Of a DNA stretch of 64,000 nt, positions 35,560 through 48,377 are shown piece after piece. The position numbers and the translations under genes were made by a program. Origin of the DNA: Blastomyces gilchristii SLH14081 (Eukaryota; Ascomycota; Eurotiomycetes; Onygenales; Ajellomycetaceae). The stretch spans positions 6,253,930 to 6,317,929 of the forward strand of contig NW_003101682.1 of the NCBI RefSeq assembly GCF_000003855.2. The letters are read 5' to 3'. Every line of letters starts with the position of its first letter. Position 1 is the first letter of the stretch. The notes under the pieces are model-generated. The model made no database searches and was not told where the DNA came from. It saw nothing but the letters and a program-made list of their open reading frames with translations.

Positions 35560-35827
35560 TCTATATAGAATAGCTAGATGCTGGCTTCTCATTAAAGAAG
35601 TCAGTAATTCATTTTTCTTCTACTGAAATATATACAAGAGTTACTGTGTTTCTCATATAATCTTCTTAGTATACTAAGTATTATATCTGTGATATTCTCA
35701 TAATAACTCTGTAGTCTACAAGCTCACTATTTAAGCAAGATAGTTAAGCTCACTCTTACAGCTTCTTAAACAACTATCTCTATATAATGTTACTAACTAG
35801 TTATTACTTCAGTTTTATTACATTATA
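35560..35827 (+). repeat. G3-A 5' LTR, second half
   Basis: It starts at TCTATATAGAATAGC, a mid-LTR sequence, and ends CATTATA before the G3-A gag leader. It completes the LTR fragment 19934-20203. Confidence 0.82.
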
Positions 35828-36014
35828 ATTTAAATTACTTAATCTAATTACAAGTTTGAATCAGTCAAGCTCTAACAGACTGATATAGTCTCATACACTC
35901 ACACTGAGACTGATCTGATCTCACTCTCTGAGAGAAACTCTATATTATTCTCTAGAGTGTGTATATCTTCATCTTAGCAGAAATCTGAGATTTCTGAACC
36001 TACTGCATACTTTG

Positions 36015-38662
36015 ACATAAGTTCTTTAACTGCTCTATCATCATCACGGCCTCTACACATCTACATCTATTATAAAGATAGAGAGATTAAGGTCAGAGAT
36101 TCTTTAAGATATAAGAGAAATATATTATCTGAATTTCACAGCTTTATCTGTACTCTTGAATGAAAATTCCACCTTAACTCAAGCCAGTATAATACTTATA
36201 AGATATGAGTAATATACACTGTCAATCTTCTTGAAGACATCTCTGCAACTACTTGAGTTACTATGAAGAGAGAGCTTAAGTATACTGATACTGCAATGAC
36301 TTGAGAAGAATTCAAGAACTTTCTACTGAATCAAATCAAAGATCATCATAATCACAGCTTCACAGCAGCACAGCAGCACAGCAGTTCAACTTATTATATT
36401 AATAAGATAATGAGAATTCTTTCAATTTCAATACAAGATTTGAAGAATATTAAGAGAAATTAACTGATAATTTGAATCAATTAAAAACACAGCTTTATCT
36501 TATAAAGCTGACTTATAAGATGTGAACAATGATATCACAGTATCAGAATTCATTAATCAATTATACTGAGCTTATCAATCTGACTTTCTGAATCTATTTG
36601 AATAATCAATTCTCTGAGAAAAAGGTCAACAAGACCTCTTCTAAGCAATCAATGACAGAATCTAAATGATATCATGACAGCTTCAGTGTAAAGAAAGTAA
36701 AGAAGAATTCTAAGTATTCTGATTCTTCACTCACTGTAAAAGAATATTAAAAAAGATTTGATAAAGATCTCTATTTTAACTGTAGAGTTGATAATTACTA
36801 TGTCAGTGATTACAAGAAGCTGAAGAAGAAAAGAAACTGAGAAGATATCTTCTCAAAGTCAACTTCTCTTCTGACAAATGTATTCACAGAAGATAAAGAA
36901 GAGAAAGAAATGAAGAATTAATAATTCTCATATCTCTGAGTTTATGTTATAATCACAATGTATACTCTGAATAAGAAGATATTAGTGAGATGCCTACTTA
37001 ACTTCAGAGTGAATATTAACTTCATATTCTATTTCTTTTCTTTGATGAAGAGCTGAAAGAAGATAGATCTGTCAGATCATGTGAAATTTACTGATGAAAT
37101 GAAGTATCATTATTTTGATATAATTCAAGTGAAGTGTGTGATCACAGACTCAGAAGAAATCTTCAAGAAGAGCAGTCTGCTTCTTCACACAGTTAATATC
37201 ATAGATGAGAATGTCATTCTAAGTCTTCTATGATTAAGAGAAAACAATTCTCTCATTGACTGAGTTACTCAGATATAACAGTACTGTCTCACTGATAAAG
37301 AGACAGTGATAGAGAAATCTGAAGAGTTTCATCAGAAGAATCTTAAGAAAAAGATAGAGTTAATATACTGTGTAGTAGATGACTGAGACTTAAAAATAGA
37401 TAAAGAAGTTATCACTCTCACTGCAAGATTAGCAGCAGTATTTATTATTAAAGACAGATAAACATGATATCTCTTTACAGATTATAAGAATATCTTTTTA
37501 AAAAGAGAAGCAGTAAAGTTTTCTGATACTAAGATATGATATAAGATTCATCTTGAAGACAGTGTAACAGCACTGTACAAGTCTCTTTACAACTTATCTG
37601 TAAAGAAATTGAATATTCTGCACAAATATCTTGAGAAAGTGCAATTAAAGAACTGAATACACTTATTAAAGAGTCTGACAGAGATGTCTATACTCTTTGT
37701 ACTTAAGAAGAACAGTAGACTACATCTATACATAGACTACAGAGATCTTAATAAGATGATAATTAAGAATTACTATTCATTATTATTAATTGATGAGATA
37801 ATCAATCAATTATCTAAAGTAAAGATGTTCTCAAAGATTGATATACAGAATATCTATCATAGAATCAGAGTTAATAAAGATGACATTTGAAAAAAAGCTT
37901 TTTGTACTAAGGATAGTAATTTTGAATATCTTGTTTTATCTTTTAATCTTTGTAACACTTCAGCTATCTTTCAGACCTATATAAATAAGATACTGCAGAG
38001 TCTTGTCAACATCTTCTGTATAGTATATCTGAATAACATTTTAATCTTCTTAAAAATAGAGAAAGAACATAATACTCATGTTGAAGAAGTATTGAGTCAC
38101 TTGAGACAGTATCAACTCTATGTAAACACTGAAAAATACTCATTTTACATACAGAAGATTGATTTCTTAGATTATATTATTGAAATGAACAGCATTTCAA
38201 TGAACAGAAGTCAGGTCTTCATCATTGAGAACTGATCAGCACTGCAGATGTACTGTGAGATGCAGATGTTTCTAGAATTTATAAATTTCTACAGATAATT
38301 CATCTATATATATTTACAGATTACTGCTCTTCTTACAAATCTGTTAAAGAGAAGTATGAAAAACAGAAAAATAGAACTATTTATTCTCACTCAAGACACT
38401 GTGCAGATGTTTGTAGAATTAAAACAAGCTTTTACAGATATTATAATACTGAATCACTTTAATTCTGACTTACTCAGTCAGTGTGAGACTGATGTATTCA
38501 GAAATAAGATCTGTGAAATCTTTTCACAGTTGACACTGAAGACCTTTCAATATTGAAAGAATCAGAGAATAATCACCTCTGAGAATATAGATAATAAAAT
38601 GTCTGTGAGAGAAGACTTTTTCACAGAGTCTATAAGACACTGTGAATGAAGATCAGTGATTT
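36015..38662 (+). pseudogene. G3-A gag, protease and reverse transcriptase remnant
   Basis: This part is collinear with 20926-23430 of G3-B. The gag zinc knuckle near 36775 is broken (FNCRVDNYYVSDY). Reverse transcriptase is best seen at 37684-37890: MSILFVLKKNSRLHLYIDYR, then IDIQNIYHRIRV. The catalytic box near 38030 reads YLNNI, with both aspartates lost. The open piece 38356-38556 is the start of RNase H. Reading frames of both open pieces agree, as in G3-B. G2 interrupts the element at 38663 with a GATTT duplication. Confidence 0.8.
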
Positions 38663-38920
38663 TGTAAGAATAAGTGCTCGCAGGCGATTATTCGGGTGTT
38701 TGCAGCTTGGCGTGATATGTACTGTTAACTACTAGAAGTATTCACAGTAGAAAGATAAAATGTAGAGGTCAAATGTATAATAGCATTTAAGCTGAGTTAT
38801 GAATAGTATTCATGAACTTCAGTCTATATAGTTGTGTGTAGTCAAGGGCCGCTAGCTCTATTGATTATACAAGAGATAGGAATAGAGATAAAGAATCTGT
38901 GAGAAGTGAAATTTCTTACA
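38663..38920 (-). repeat. G2 3' LTR
   Basis: 258 bp; keeps CGCTAGCTC-like and GGCCGC patches near 38848-38856. This copy has more decay at its right end than the 5' LTR (TCTGTGAGAAGTG against TCCGCGAGGAGCG). Confidence 0.9.
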
Positions 38921-39736
38921 TATCTCTCTCTCTCTAAGACTTTGTCTGTGAAGCCTTTCACTGAGTGACTTCATAGAATCAGCTCAGCACTGCAGTGATA
39001 CTCACTAAAAACTCTTTGTATCTATAAAAAAATCTCAGTGAGAAAAAATCCCTTGTTATTATAAAGAAAAAAGAGTCTGTCACTCAGTTCCTTGTTTTAT
39101 AAGGTTCTTTGTGACCTACAGATTCTTCTCTGACTATCATATAGATTTATCTTACACCTTTCATACAGAAGGGTTCTGATTGACTCTCAATCATTTTCAC
39201 AAGATTCTTGTATAATTATTATACAGATTCATCTCACAGATGAATCACTTTCTATGAGATCATCTTTATTAAAGAGAAATATTTATGAGTTAATCTTTCA
39301 CTTATTCTTGTGAATCATTGTTCTTTGATACTATAGAATTGTGAGGAATTTTTCATTCTTTCATCAACTCTGTAGAATTGTAGAATTAAGATATTCACAG
39401 TCTGCAATCACTCTTTATAGTCACATAGAAAGATTCAGGCCTGTGATTCATAATCACTCTTATTTACTAGAGTAATCTGACTATTTCACAGAATCACTCA
39501 CAGTGTAAGCAAATCTCTCTAGAGTAGTATAAATATTCCAGATCTGTTCACAGAATCTCATCTTCTTTTCTCTTTTTCTGTAACAGCTCTCATTCTTATA
39601 AACTGTGAGTATCTTTATTCATCTGTGAAGTGTTTTCACTCAGATGACAGAGAGAGAGTGTTTCTGACAATATCTGTATATTGATTCAAGAACTTCTCAA
39701 GAATAAAAATTTTTCAATTTCAATATCTTTACAATA

Positions 39737-40496
39737 ATGTCTGACTGTTATCAAGCTTCTTATGAGTGTTCTCATGACTTCTCTGATCACTTTTTGCTGG
39801 CTGATGAAGCAGGGACACTGCTGCTTATAACTGTGTCTTTATCTCTCTCAGTCTCATCATCACACTCAATCTTCAGGTCAGCAGTCAATCCCCTGTCTCT
39901 CTCAGACCAGTCTCTGACTTCAAGCAGTACAGTTTCTCTCTTTGCTGTAAGTCTTCTCACAAGTAATTTCTTACAGATTCTAGCTAACAGTTCTTGCAGA
40001 GCTTCTGATATTATCAGTATCTTCTACAGTCTTATAGATCTATAATCACTCTCTCTCTACCTGCATAATTTCTGATCAGGTATATGCAAATATGTCTAGA
40101 TTCTCTATCAATGATCCTCACACTGCAGCGCATTTCCACAATCTCATTATCAATGAGAGATGAGTTCCCAGGTACTCATAAAATCCAGGTAATCAAGGTA
40201 ATATGAATGTTATGAATTTGTGATAGAAGTTGACCTGAACAGATGAGCTCTCTCTCTGTGTCTCAATTGTTTTCAGACTGAATACTTCAGCACAACTGAG
40301 AGAGCAGACACAGCTTTATAAGAAGTATCTGATCACATGCACAGACAGCCAGCTCTCAAGGCTCTGTCACAACTGTGTATGTTCTGATGTTCAGCTTCTC
40401 TGAAGTCTGTGCATTTCTGACAGTCTTCATGTCAAATGCAATAATTATCTGTATCACAGATATAATACTCTCTGCTTCTTTGAAGAAGAAAATTAG
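39737..40496 (+). pseudogene. G2 antisense accessory reading frame, cysteine-rich end
   Basis: On the strand opposite to G2 pol, between integrase and the 3' LTR, an ATG in good context (ACAATAATGTCT) opens a 102-codon frame (39737-40045, MSDCYQASYECSHDFSD...). A second frame, open from about 40065, reads through TGA/TAA stops to 40496 and ends in a cysteine cluster: Cys codons at 40338, 40365, 40374, 40380, 40410, 40437 and 40473, giving CX2C-X11-C-X8-C-X2-Y-X8-C, where the Y (TAT) could be a former TGT. An SLHVKC motif resembles SLSEKPC in the G1 antisense product. The two frames differ, so an intron or indel lies between them. The function is unknown. Confidence 0.5.
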
Positions 40497-40759
40497 TAGT
40501 TATGAGAGAATTAAGTGTCACAGATAATGAGAGTGTGAGTTTGAGTTTTCTTTATTTTTTCTTTATTGATCTTCAAATTGTGTTCACAGCTCTGTTTATT
40601 TTCTTATTTTTTAGCTTTAATAAGAATATGATTTCTTCTTTTCTTGTGTACACTGCAGACTGTTCATCTCAGTAGAAACTCATTATCTTGTAGACTAGAG
40701 TTTATAAATGACAGTGTTAATATCTTTATCACAATCAGGTTCTTAGTAAAGATCACATT

Positions 40760-42300
40760 ATTCTGACTTATCAGAATTCACAGTATAAAAGTCATGTCTC
40801 AGCTTCTGCAGATGTCTTATCTACTCAGATGATTCTTAAGTGAACTTATTCATCTTATCAGAATACTCTTATCACTGAATCTTGAATCAGAGCTCACAAT
40901 CTCACTTCTCTGAGTCAATAATTTCTTTGATCTAGTATTCTCTTTCACTCTCTAGTACTTTGTGAACAGAGTAATGAATCATAGAATTCTCTTCTGAGAA
41001 TTCCTTGTATTCACAGAGTAAAGAGACATGAAAAATATTGTATATTTACAACTTAAGTGACAGTTTCAATCTGTAGAACTGTAAGCTAACTTTCTTCATA
41101 ATCTTGTAAGATTCTATCTATAAGAGATTCAGCTTCTTGCTAGATCTCTGCATGATGATGTTTTCTAGACTTAGTCAGACTCTATCATCTTTCTTGAAAC
41201 TCTTTATAATATGCTTGAAGTCATAGTATCTCTTCTGATACTCTTGAGTCTTTCTCAAGAATTCACAGGCTTTCTTCTGAATCTTCTGAATTCTCTCAGC
41301 TCATTCACAGGCATTATCACACTCTATAGTGTACTCTCGCGGGTTCATTAAGATCATTCACGGATGAGCTTCAGTGAGCATCTCAAAGAAAGTTTTGCCT
41401 GTGCTGACATGCTTTGAGTTGTTGTATATAAACTCTGTGAGTGATAATCAATACACTCAGTCATTCTGATTGTAATTGACAAAGCACTGCAGATACTGTT
41501 TCAATATACTTATCAGATATTCTATCTGATTATCTGTCTGTTGATGAAAAGCCATGCTTAGATCTTATGAGATCTTCAGTATAGTTATCAGATCAGATCA
41601 GAACTCTTCTATGAAGATTGATTCTCTGTCTGAGATAATATTCACAGACAATTCATGCAATCAGATCACATTGCAGACAAAGATATGAGTCAAATTCTTT
41701 GACTTCAAGTTCTTGTAAGTGAGTATAAAGTGTGTTATCTTGATGAAGTGATTTACTATCATCAGCACACTGTCAAAGCAGGCATTATATATGTTCTTGC
41801 TTTCAGAGAGGCTCACAAGAGCATTCATTTCTAGCTGTTCTCAAGGTTTTCATGAAATGAGTAGAGGAGTAAGTTCTTTATATAGCCTGAATCACACTAC
41901 TCACAAACTCTGATAAATAGTATAAGAATTCACTATCTTCTTCACAAGTTCTTGCATCTTCAGTCAGAAGTATTTTCTTATAAGCAACTCATGAGTTCTA
42001 GTATCTGTAAAATGACTCACTAGAGAAGAGTTATGATGCCTTTTAATGAGTTCTACATATAGAAACTCATTCACAGGCACATAAATCTGACTCTCTCTTT
42101 ACAAGAGGTTATTTAAGTCTCTTTAATTCTTTGTTTCTGCAGGATTGATCTCTGTTATAAGCAGTTTCTGAATATACTGAGTATATTCATTCTTCAGTTG
42201 TAGTTCAGACAATCTGAATAGAAGATCTTACAAAGACTTATACTCTGTTTTTTCTTACATCAGGTCTTTCACAGCACTTCTCAAAGTCTGCAAATTCTTC
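40760..42300 (-). pseudogene. G2 integrase and chromodomain-like C-terminus
   Basis: Read on the minus strand this is the second half of pol. The integrase core end reads VNYNQNDWV near 41480, followed by SLTEFIYNNSKH, which matches the NDWVxxLPLAEFAYN signature of Ty3/Gypsy integrases. Farther on, near 40930-40780, a frame reads FKIQ-x-EYSDKMNKFT-ESSE, close to the chromodomain consensus (KVRWKGYPDExxTWEP). The upstream part of pol continues beyond G1-b at 50538. Numerous TGA and TAA codons break it. Two short CpG-bearing patches persist near 41336-41365. Confidence 0.75.
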
Positions 42301-42304
42301 AGAT

Positions 42305-42487
42305 TGTGGTTCGGAAGAACGTACGACCGTCGGATAATACCGCGGCCGCTTCCGAACTACTAGCGTACGCGTACGAGTGTAAAGGGGCCATAGCAGCCGC
42401 TAATTAAATTAGTGTACGAGATTCAATATATAAGAAGCCGGCGTACGCCTGTAATCGTATGCTGGCTTAAGCAACCTTTGAATCACA
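42305..42487 (+). repeat. G1-b 5' LTR
   Basis: Starts TGTGGTTCGG, ends TTTGAATCACA. It holds CCGCGGCCGC near 42340, a TATA-like TATATAA at 42427-42433, and directly after it a long inverted repeat (AAGCCGGCGTACG at 42435-42447 and CGTATGCTGGCTT at 42456-42468). A possible primer-binding site with TGGTAGCATG follows the LTR at about 42490. Confidence 0.93.
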
Positions 42488-42890
42488 TCTGGTAGCATGT
42501 CTAAAAACTGGTGAGAAGCGCAGGCTCCTCCAGAGTGTGATAATTCCATCTACAAAGTGATTTATAGTTATCATGCCAGTGTGGTCCTAGAATGTCTCAA
42601 AAGATAGCATACAAAGAGTGATGAGTGGAAGAGCATCTGATTGATGCTGCTGCTTCACTTGTTGAGGGAAAACTCCACACTCAGGTGAATGTCATGTATG
42701 CGAACAGATGAGGTGTGAGAAAAGAAATGAAAGCAGTGAACCAGATTCAAAGAAGTTCACTCCCTACTCAAAAGAAGGATAAAAGAGAGAGTGATCATCA
42801 CTGGAGTCATATGATGATAACAGAAATTATATAATAATATAGTGATATAACAATAGACATTGTACAATCAATCAGAAATCAATCACTGAA

Positions 42891-44129
42891 ATGAATATCT
42901 CTTCTAGCTGATACAAACAACACTCTTCTCTGCTACCTGAACTGGAAGATATGCAGAACCTCTCAGAGAGTTTACTTAAAGCAGTAAGAAAAGCAGCTGA
43001 GACTGCTGAATCAGAATTGAAGCTCTGTATGTGTATGAGGATTCTAAATGAGATTGAGGTCTTGCATACACAGTGGCAGGCTGAGATGAAAGTCAAACAA
43101 CAATTGGCATTTGCTGTGAATCAAGCATTCACTATGAAGAGCTTTGCTGATGCAATTGTCATCATCAATAAGAATAGAGAAAACCAGATCTTAGACCTGC
43201 AGCAGAAGATCAAACATTTACACAGACAGGCAACTATGCTGAATCTGAAGATCTCACCATGATTGTTCACAATCTCTTCAGAAGTGTACACACCATTGAA
43301 GATCACTGTGCAGGATGAGAATTCAAGCATGAAATATATCAAGCTGAGAGATCTGCTGAAGCCATCAAGCTTCAATAATGACTGAAAAAATGATGCTGCA
43401 ATCAGCTGACTAAGTCAGATGTGATCATATTATCAGATTGAACATGAACTCACAGACAGACAGTTAACAGAATTCTAACAAGTTTTAAGATCTGCTGCAT
43501 TTCTACATGAAAAAGTGAAGTCATTATGAATGACTGGTGAAAAGATGAATCTCACAGACCTGAAGTGATATTCATTTCTATGAACATGGAATGAGTTTTC
43601 CAAATGAATCTTGCACAACTTTGAGAAAGTGAATGTGTGAGATAAGTGTTATAAACACTTCACTGAGTGTAGACAAGTGGACAATCTTACATCATACTTC
43701 ACACACTTCAGTTTACACTATCTCATGTTGAATGAAGAGCTTTTAACATCTTTCTGTTTACAGATCTTTATTCATGGTCTTACACCTGAGTTGAGAGTGA
43801 AATGAAAATGCTTAACCTCACAATCAGGTACAGTGGAAGAAGCATATAACATTCTCATTGTATGAGAACAAGTGAGTCAATTGTGACAGAAAATACTGCA
43901 ATTGAGTATGTCTCAGTGAAGAACAGATAATCAGACTTCTATAACACAAGTCACACACTCAGACACAATGAATCTAGATCTGAATGTCATTGCTAAAGCA
44001 CTGAATCTCTCAAAAAAGAGATTCTCTGAGTAGAAACCTTGATGTCACAAGCATCAAGCTTGTTTCAACTGTGAATGTCAAAATCATGGTGCAAAAGATT
44101 GCACTCAGTGTGCACAGTCAAAAAACTAG
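42891..44129 (+). pseudogene. G1-b gag
   Basis: The gag frame begins at ATG 42891 and, apart from a few stops, runs to TAG 44127-44129. The open piece 42951-43262 is strongly helical (LLKAVRKAAETAESELKL, then a QxxI/L repeat), like a coiled-coil N-terminus. The zinc knuckle at 44061-44102 is intact: CFNCECQNHGAKDC, exactly CX2CX4HX4C. The last sense codons are AAA AAC of the slippery heptamer. Gag forms the particle and binds the element RNA. TGA codons at the former arginine or tryptophan positions make this copy non-functional. Confidence 0.82.
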
Positions 44130-44161
44130 CAGAATCAGTGAGCTCAGAGACACTCACTGAT
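44120..44161 (+). promoter_or_regulatory. G1-b -1 ribosomal frameshift signal
   Basis: The slippery heptamer A AAA AAC (44120-44126) is read in the gag frame as AAA AAC and followed at once by the gag stop TAG. After a 7-nt spacer a perfect 9-bp stem forms between ATCAGTGAG (44134-44142) and CTCACTGAT (44153-44161), with a 10-nt loop. The codon after the slip, CTA at 44126, opens the frame that holds the protease DTGA at 44366-44377. Heptamer type, spacing and stem match known -1 frameshift sites in retroviruses and retrotransposons. The same signal is found in G1-a. Confidence 0.8.
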
Positions 44162-47100
44162 ATTCTATGAAAAGTCTTCAAAGTGAAAGAGATGCCTGTA
44201 TTAGATGATTCTCTGAATTCTGTGAATGCAAAGAAGAAGCAGACTTCTGACTGAAGTGTGAGTGAGAATGAAGTGAACACTCATCTCAATGCCTTGAGAC
44301 CTGAAATATTAATGTATAAGGGGCACTTGAATAAGAATTGAGAGATGGCTGCAAAAGTGTTAGCAGACACAGGAGCTTCAATGCAATATATTGATGATTA
44401 TATAATCTGAAGATTGAAAGAGGTTCACTGAGTGAAGAATCTCTGATGCATAAGATTATCTGATAATTAATATTTGATATCACCTGCAAAAGTAAGAGTT
44501 TCCTTGCACTTTGAAGAATGATCTTGCTATATTTGAGTGTGAGAGCTGCAGAATGTGGAATACAACCTTATTCTTGAACTTGATTGATTTCAAAGGTTCA
44601 ATTCACAGATTCAATGATGTACATGTCATATGCAGTTGACTGATAGGAAGAAAATGGTTCATACAATCCTATCAACTGATATGAGAAGGACATTCCACGC
44701 CCCTGATATAGAAGGATTAAATCTGCTTACACATCAATAAGCAAAGAGAACAATTCACAAGACCTCATCTGAAAGCATTCTGTATGTCATACAGGACTCA
44801 GAAGTGGAGAAAACCAAGATAAAAGATATGTGAGAGGATAAGCATATGAAGAAGCTTCTGGAGAAGCATGAGAAGGTCTTTTGAACAGATCTTCCACCAG
44901 AATTGCTGCTGGAATGAGGATTTGTACATGAGATTGACACAGGGGATGCAAAACCAGTCAATCAGAATGCATATCTCCTGTCACAAATGCATCTTGAAGA
45001 ACAGAAGTGTCAGATCACAGACCTTCTAGAATGTGATCTTATACAATCCTCATCAAGTGCATGAGGCTTTTCAGTTCTATTTGTGAAAAAGGCAGGTGAA
45101 GAGTGATAAATGTGTATCAATTATCAAGCACTCAATAAGCTAACAATCAAGAATGAATATTCACTGCCACAGATTCAACAACAGTTGAATACAGTCAGAA
45201 ATGCCTGATATCTATCAAAGATCAATCTTCTCTCAGAATACTGGCAGATCTGTGTAGATGAACTATCAGTCCCGCGAACTGCATTTAATACACAATGAAG
45301 AAAGTTCAAATTTCTAGCAATGTCATTTGATCTGACAAATGCACCTGTTATCTTTCAAATGATGATGAATATAATTCTTCATAAACAGAATAAAACCTTA
45401 TATCTTGTATATCTCAATGACATCCTAGTCTTTTCAAACTCATACAATGAACATCTGAAGCATCTTGATGAAGTGCTTACAACTCTGGCAGAGTATAAGC
45501 TCTATGTCAAATCAATCAAGTGTGTGTTTGAAATGAAAGAGTTGGAGTTCATGAGACATGTAGTGAGTGGTGACTGTATATGCCCCATTCTGGAGAAATT
45601 GAATGTCATAGTGAATTGGCTGTGGCTGAGGAATATACACTATGTACAACAGTTCCTTGAGTTGGTCTCATACTATCACAGGTTCATCAAGGATTTTGTA
45701 CAAATATCTGCACCACTCTCAGATCTCTTAAGAGAAACAGATGCAAATCTGTGAAAGAAGAAGTTTCATTCAATCATCTGAAATGCCGCGTGCAAAGAGG
45801 CTTTTCTCACACTGAGAGAATGTGTAATAACATTCTCAGTGCTTATTCAACCAGATCATGATAAATCTTTCTACATTGAGATGAATGCATTCAAATGGGC
45901 TATCAAAGGCGCCCTTCTACAGATGAGCAAGGACAGCAAGCTGCACCTGGTGATGTATGATGATAGGAAACTATCAGGCGCTGAGCTCAATTACTCAGTG
46001 CATGAAAAGGAATTGCTAGTGATCAAGCATGTGCTGGCATTGTGAGATAGATATATCAACAACAGATATATGACAATGATGATCACAGATCACAAAAGCC
46101 TCATCTATCTACAATCAATGATAAAATCTTTCAAACACTTAGCACATTGAATCTCAGAGTTCTAAGTGTATGATCTTCATATCAAATACTGAAAGGAATC
46201 AGATGCAGTGATACTGAATGCAATCAGTCACAGACCTGATTTCATGGGTGAGAGTTCTGCAAACCAGGCACAAGGGATGTTTGTGTTAAATGCACTGAGA
46301 AGATGCAAGGAATCAGAATGAGTGAATGTCATGATCTCTCACTTAAAGAATGGCAAGATGTCAGATGATAAGTGTCTTGTGAGAGTAGTAGAAGAGATGC
46401 TTTCAAACTTCAAGCTGAGAAAATTAGGAAATAAAAATGATGTTATGTTTTATCATGATCTAGAATACATAGAAGCTCCCTATCTAGAATCTTCATTTAG
46501 ACATGACTTAGTGACTCACATGCACAAGGAATTCAGTCACTTAGAAAGCTCTGGACTCATGAATGTACTTGAATCAAGAGTATACTAGCCAAGCATGGCT
46601 GAGAACATTCAGACATATGCTCACAAGTGCCTGAATTACCAGGTTGCAAAAGAATCTAAGAAAGGGTTAGAATGTGAGAAAGCACAATATCAGATAGAGT
46701 GTACAATACAATTATTCAAACAATGAGAGATGAATCTCATAGACATATTGCTGCAAACACTAAATGAAAATTGATGAATAATCACTGCTATTGATTACAC
46801 TACTGGCTGGCCAGTTGCAAGAGCAGTTTCAGAGGTAACAGAGAAGATAGTGATGAAGTTTCTACATGATGAGATCTATGTCAACTATGAAATGCTGTGT
46901 GAGATTCTAACTGATAACAGTGCAAACCTTGTAGAAGAAGCAGTGAGACATTTCATGGGCCAGTTACAGACAAGACATCATAGAACAATGTTATATCACC
47001 CATGAATGAATGAGAAGATGAAACACTTGAATGGAATCTTGAACAACATGCTGATGAAATATCTAGTGAATAAGCCTACAAGACTATGAAATGAATATCT

Positions 47101-48060
47101 CAGACAGGCACTATTGATCACACAGATTTAACAGCATGCAGTCTCCAAGTGTTCATCATTCTACCTGTTGTATGAATTGCATCCGCGCATCCCAGAGAAT
47201 GTTTCAGAAAAGGTGAGAGAGAGAGCAGTTGTGAATGCAGCAGGAACAGCAGTTGCAGATGCAACAGTCACAGACATAGAATCAAGATTGAAAGAGATCA
47301 GTCATGCACATACAAAAGCTAATGAGTTACTCCTGAACTGAGCAATTCAATCAAAAAGAATACAAGACTCACTTATTAAGAAATCAAGTCTCAAGATGAG
47401 AATGTAAGTCCTTGTATGTAATGAGAGTTCTGAGAAGTTTCAACCTAGATGGTTTGAGTCATATAAAATACTCAAATCACATTCTCTGGGAATGTACACA
47501 TTGGAAGAATCAGAGGGATGGATCTTATGCAACTTAATCAATGATTCATGACTTATGAAAGCAAAGATGTAAGATCTGAGCAGATTATAATCATCTACAG
47601 CACTATCATCAGTGTTGAAAAAGAAGAGACTTATAATTGAAAAGCCTTGCAAAGTAAGAGAAATCATAGATACTTACAAATCAGATGATCTCACTTATTC
47701 TGATCTTTTCACAATTATAAGAAAAGAATGAGAAGAAATGAAGAAATCAGACAAATGTCACACTTTAATAAGTGATGAGACTGTAGCTGATCATATAATA
47801 ATGTGCTGCAGACAGCAGGTATAACATGGCAAAGAGTGATCTCAAAGCAGCAGACTTGCACATGAGTCAGATCACAGAAGAAAAAGGAATTCAGAGTTGA
47901 ATTTAACTGTTTACATCAGTTCAATTGCAGAGACTATAGAGAATGAACTATCTGAAACATCTGTGAACATATGAGACCAAGTCATCTCAACCCCTGAGAA
48001 CACTCAGAGATTGAATGAGATTAGTTTTAATGAGCTGTTCACTGTAGTGATCTGAGTGAG
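44126..48060 (+). pseudogene. G1-b pol: protease, reverse transcriptase, RNase H, integrase
   Basis: All pol domains lie in one frame, -1 to gag. Protease: ADTGAS at about 44363-44380, intact. Reverse transcriptase: 144 codons are open at 45320-45754; the catalytic box near 45410 reads YLNDIL, so one aspartate is lost. RNase H: open at 45839-46045 (LNYSVHEKELLVI) and on to TDHKSLIYL. Integrase: HHCC region at about 46520-46640, core aspartates at 46793 and 46913 and a candidate glutamate at 47012. A YELHPRIPEN motif near 47170 and a GPY/F-like module (PRWFES-YKIL) near 47440 close the protein. No chromodomain is seen. The stop codon of pol is uncertain. Confidence 0.85.
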
Positions 48061-48377
48061 TGAAGAGAGACAGTATAATGCATGAGACAGAATCACAAAA
48101 AGTTAGAAGCTGCTGAACCTAGTCACTGAACACTGTATTATATAGAGATTGTATAAGAGTAGTGACTAGCAGATAGAGAAAAAGTGTAAGAAAAGAGATG
48201 ATGAATTGATTATCAATCATAAGAGTTGACTGCAAAAGACAAATGTTATCATACACATCTTATTCATTTTCATATATCACATATTTAATCTATTTTCAAT
48301 GCCACATCACCTGAAAAATGCTAAAAACAAAGGAAATCTCAAAACTCAAGATCTGTAAGGAATTCAAGAGTTGCAAG

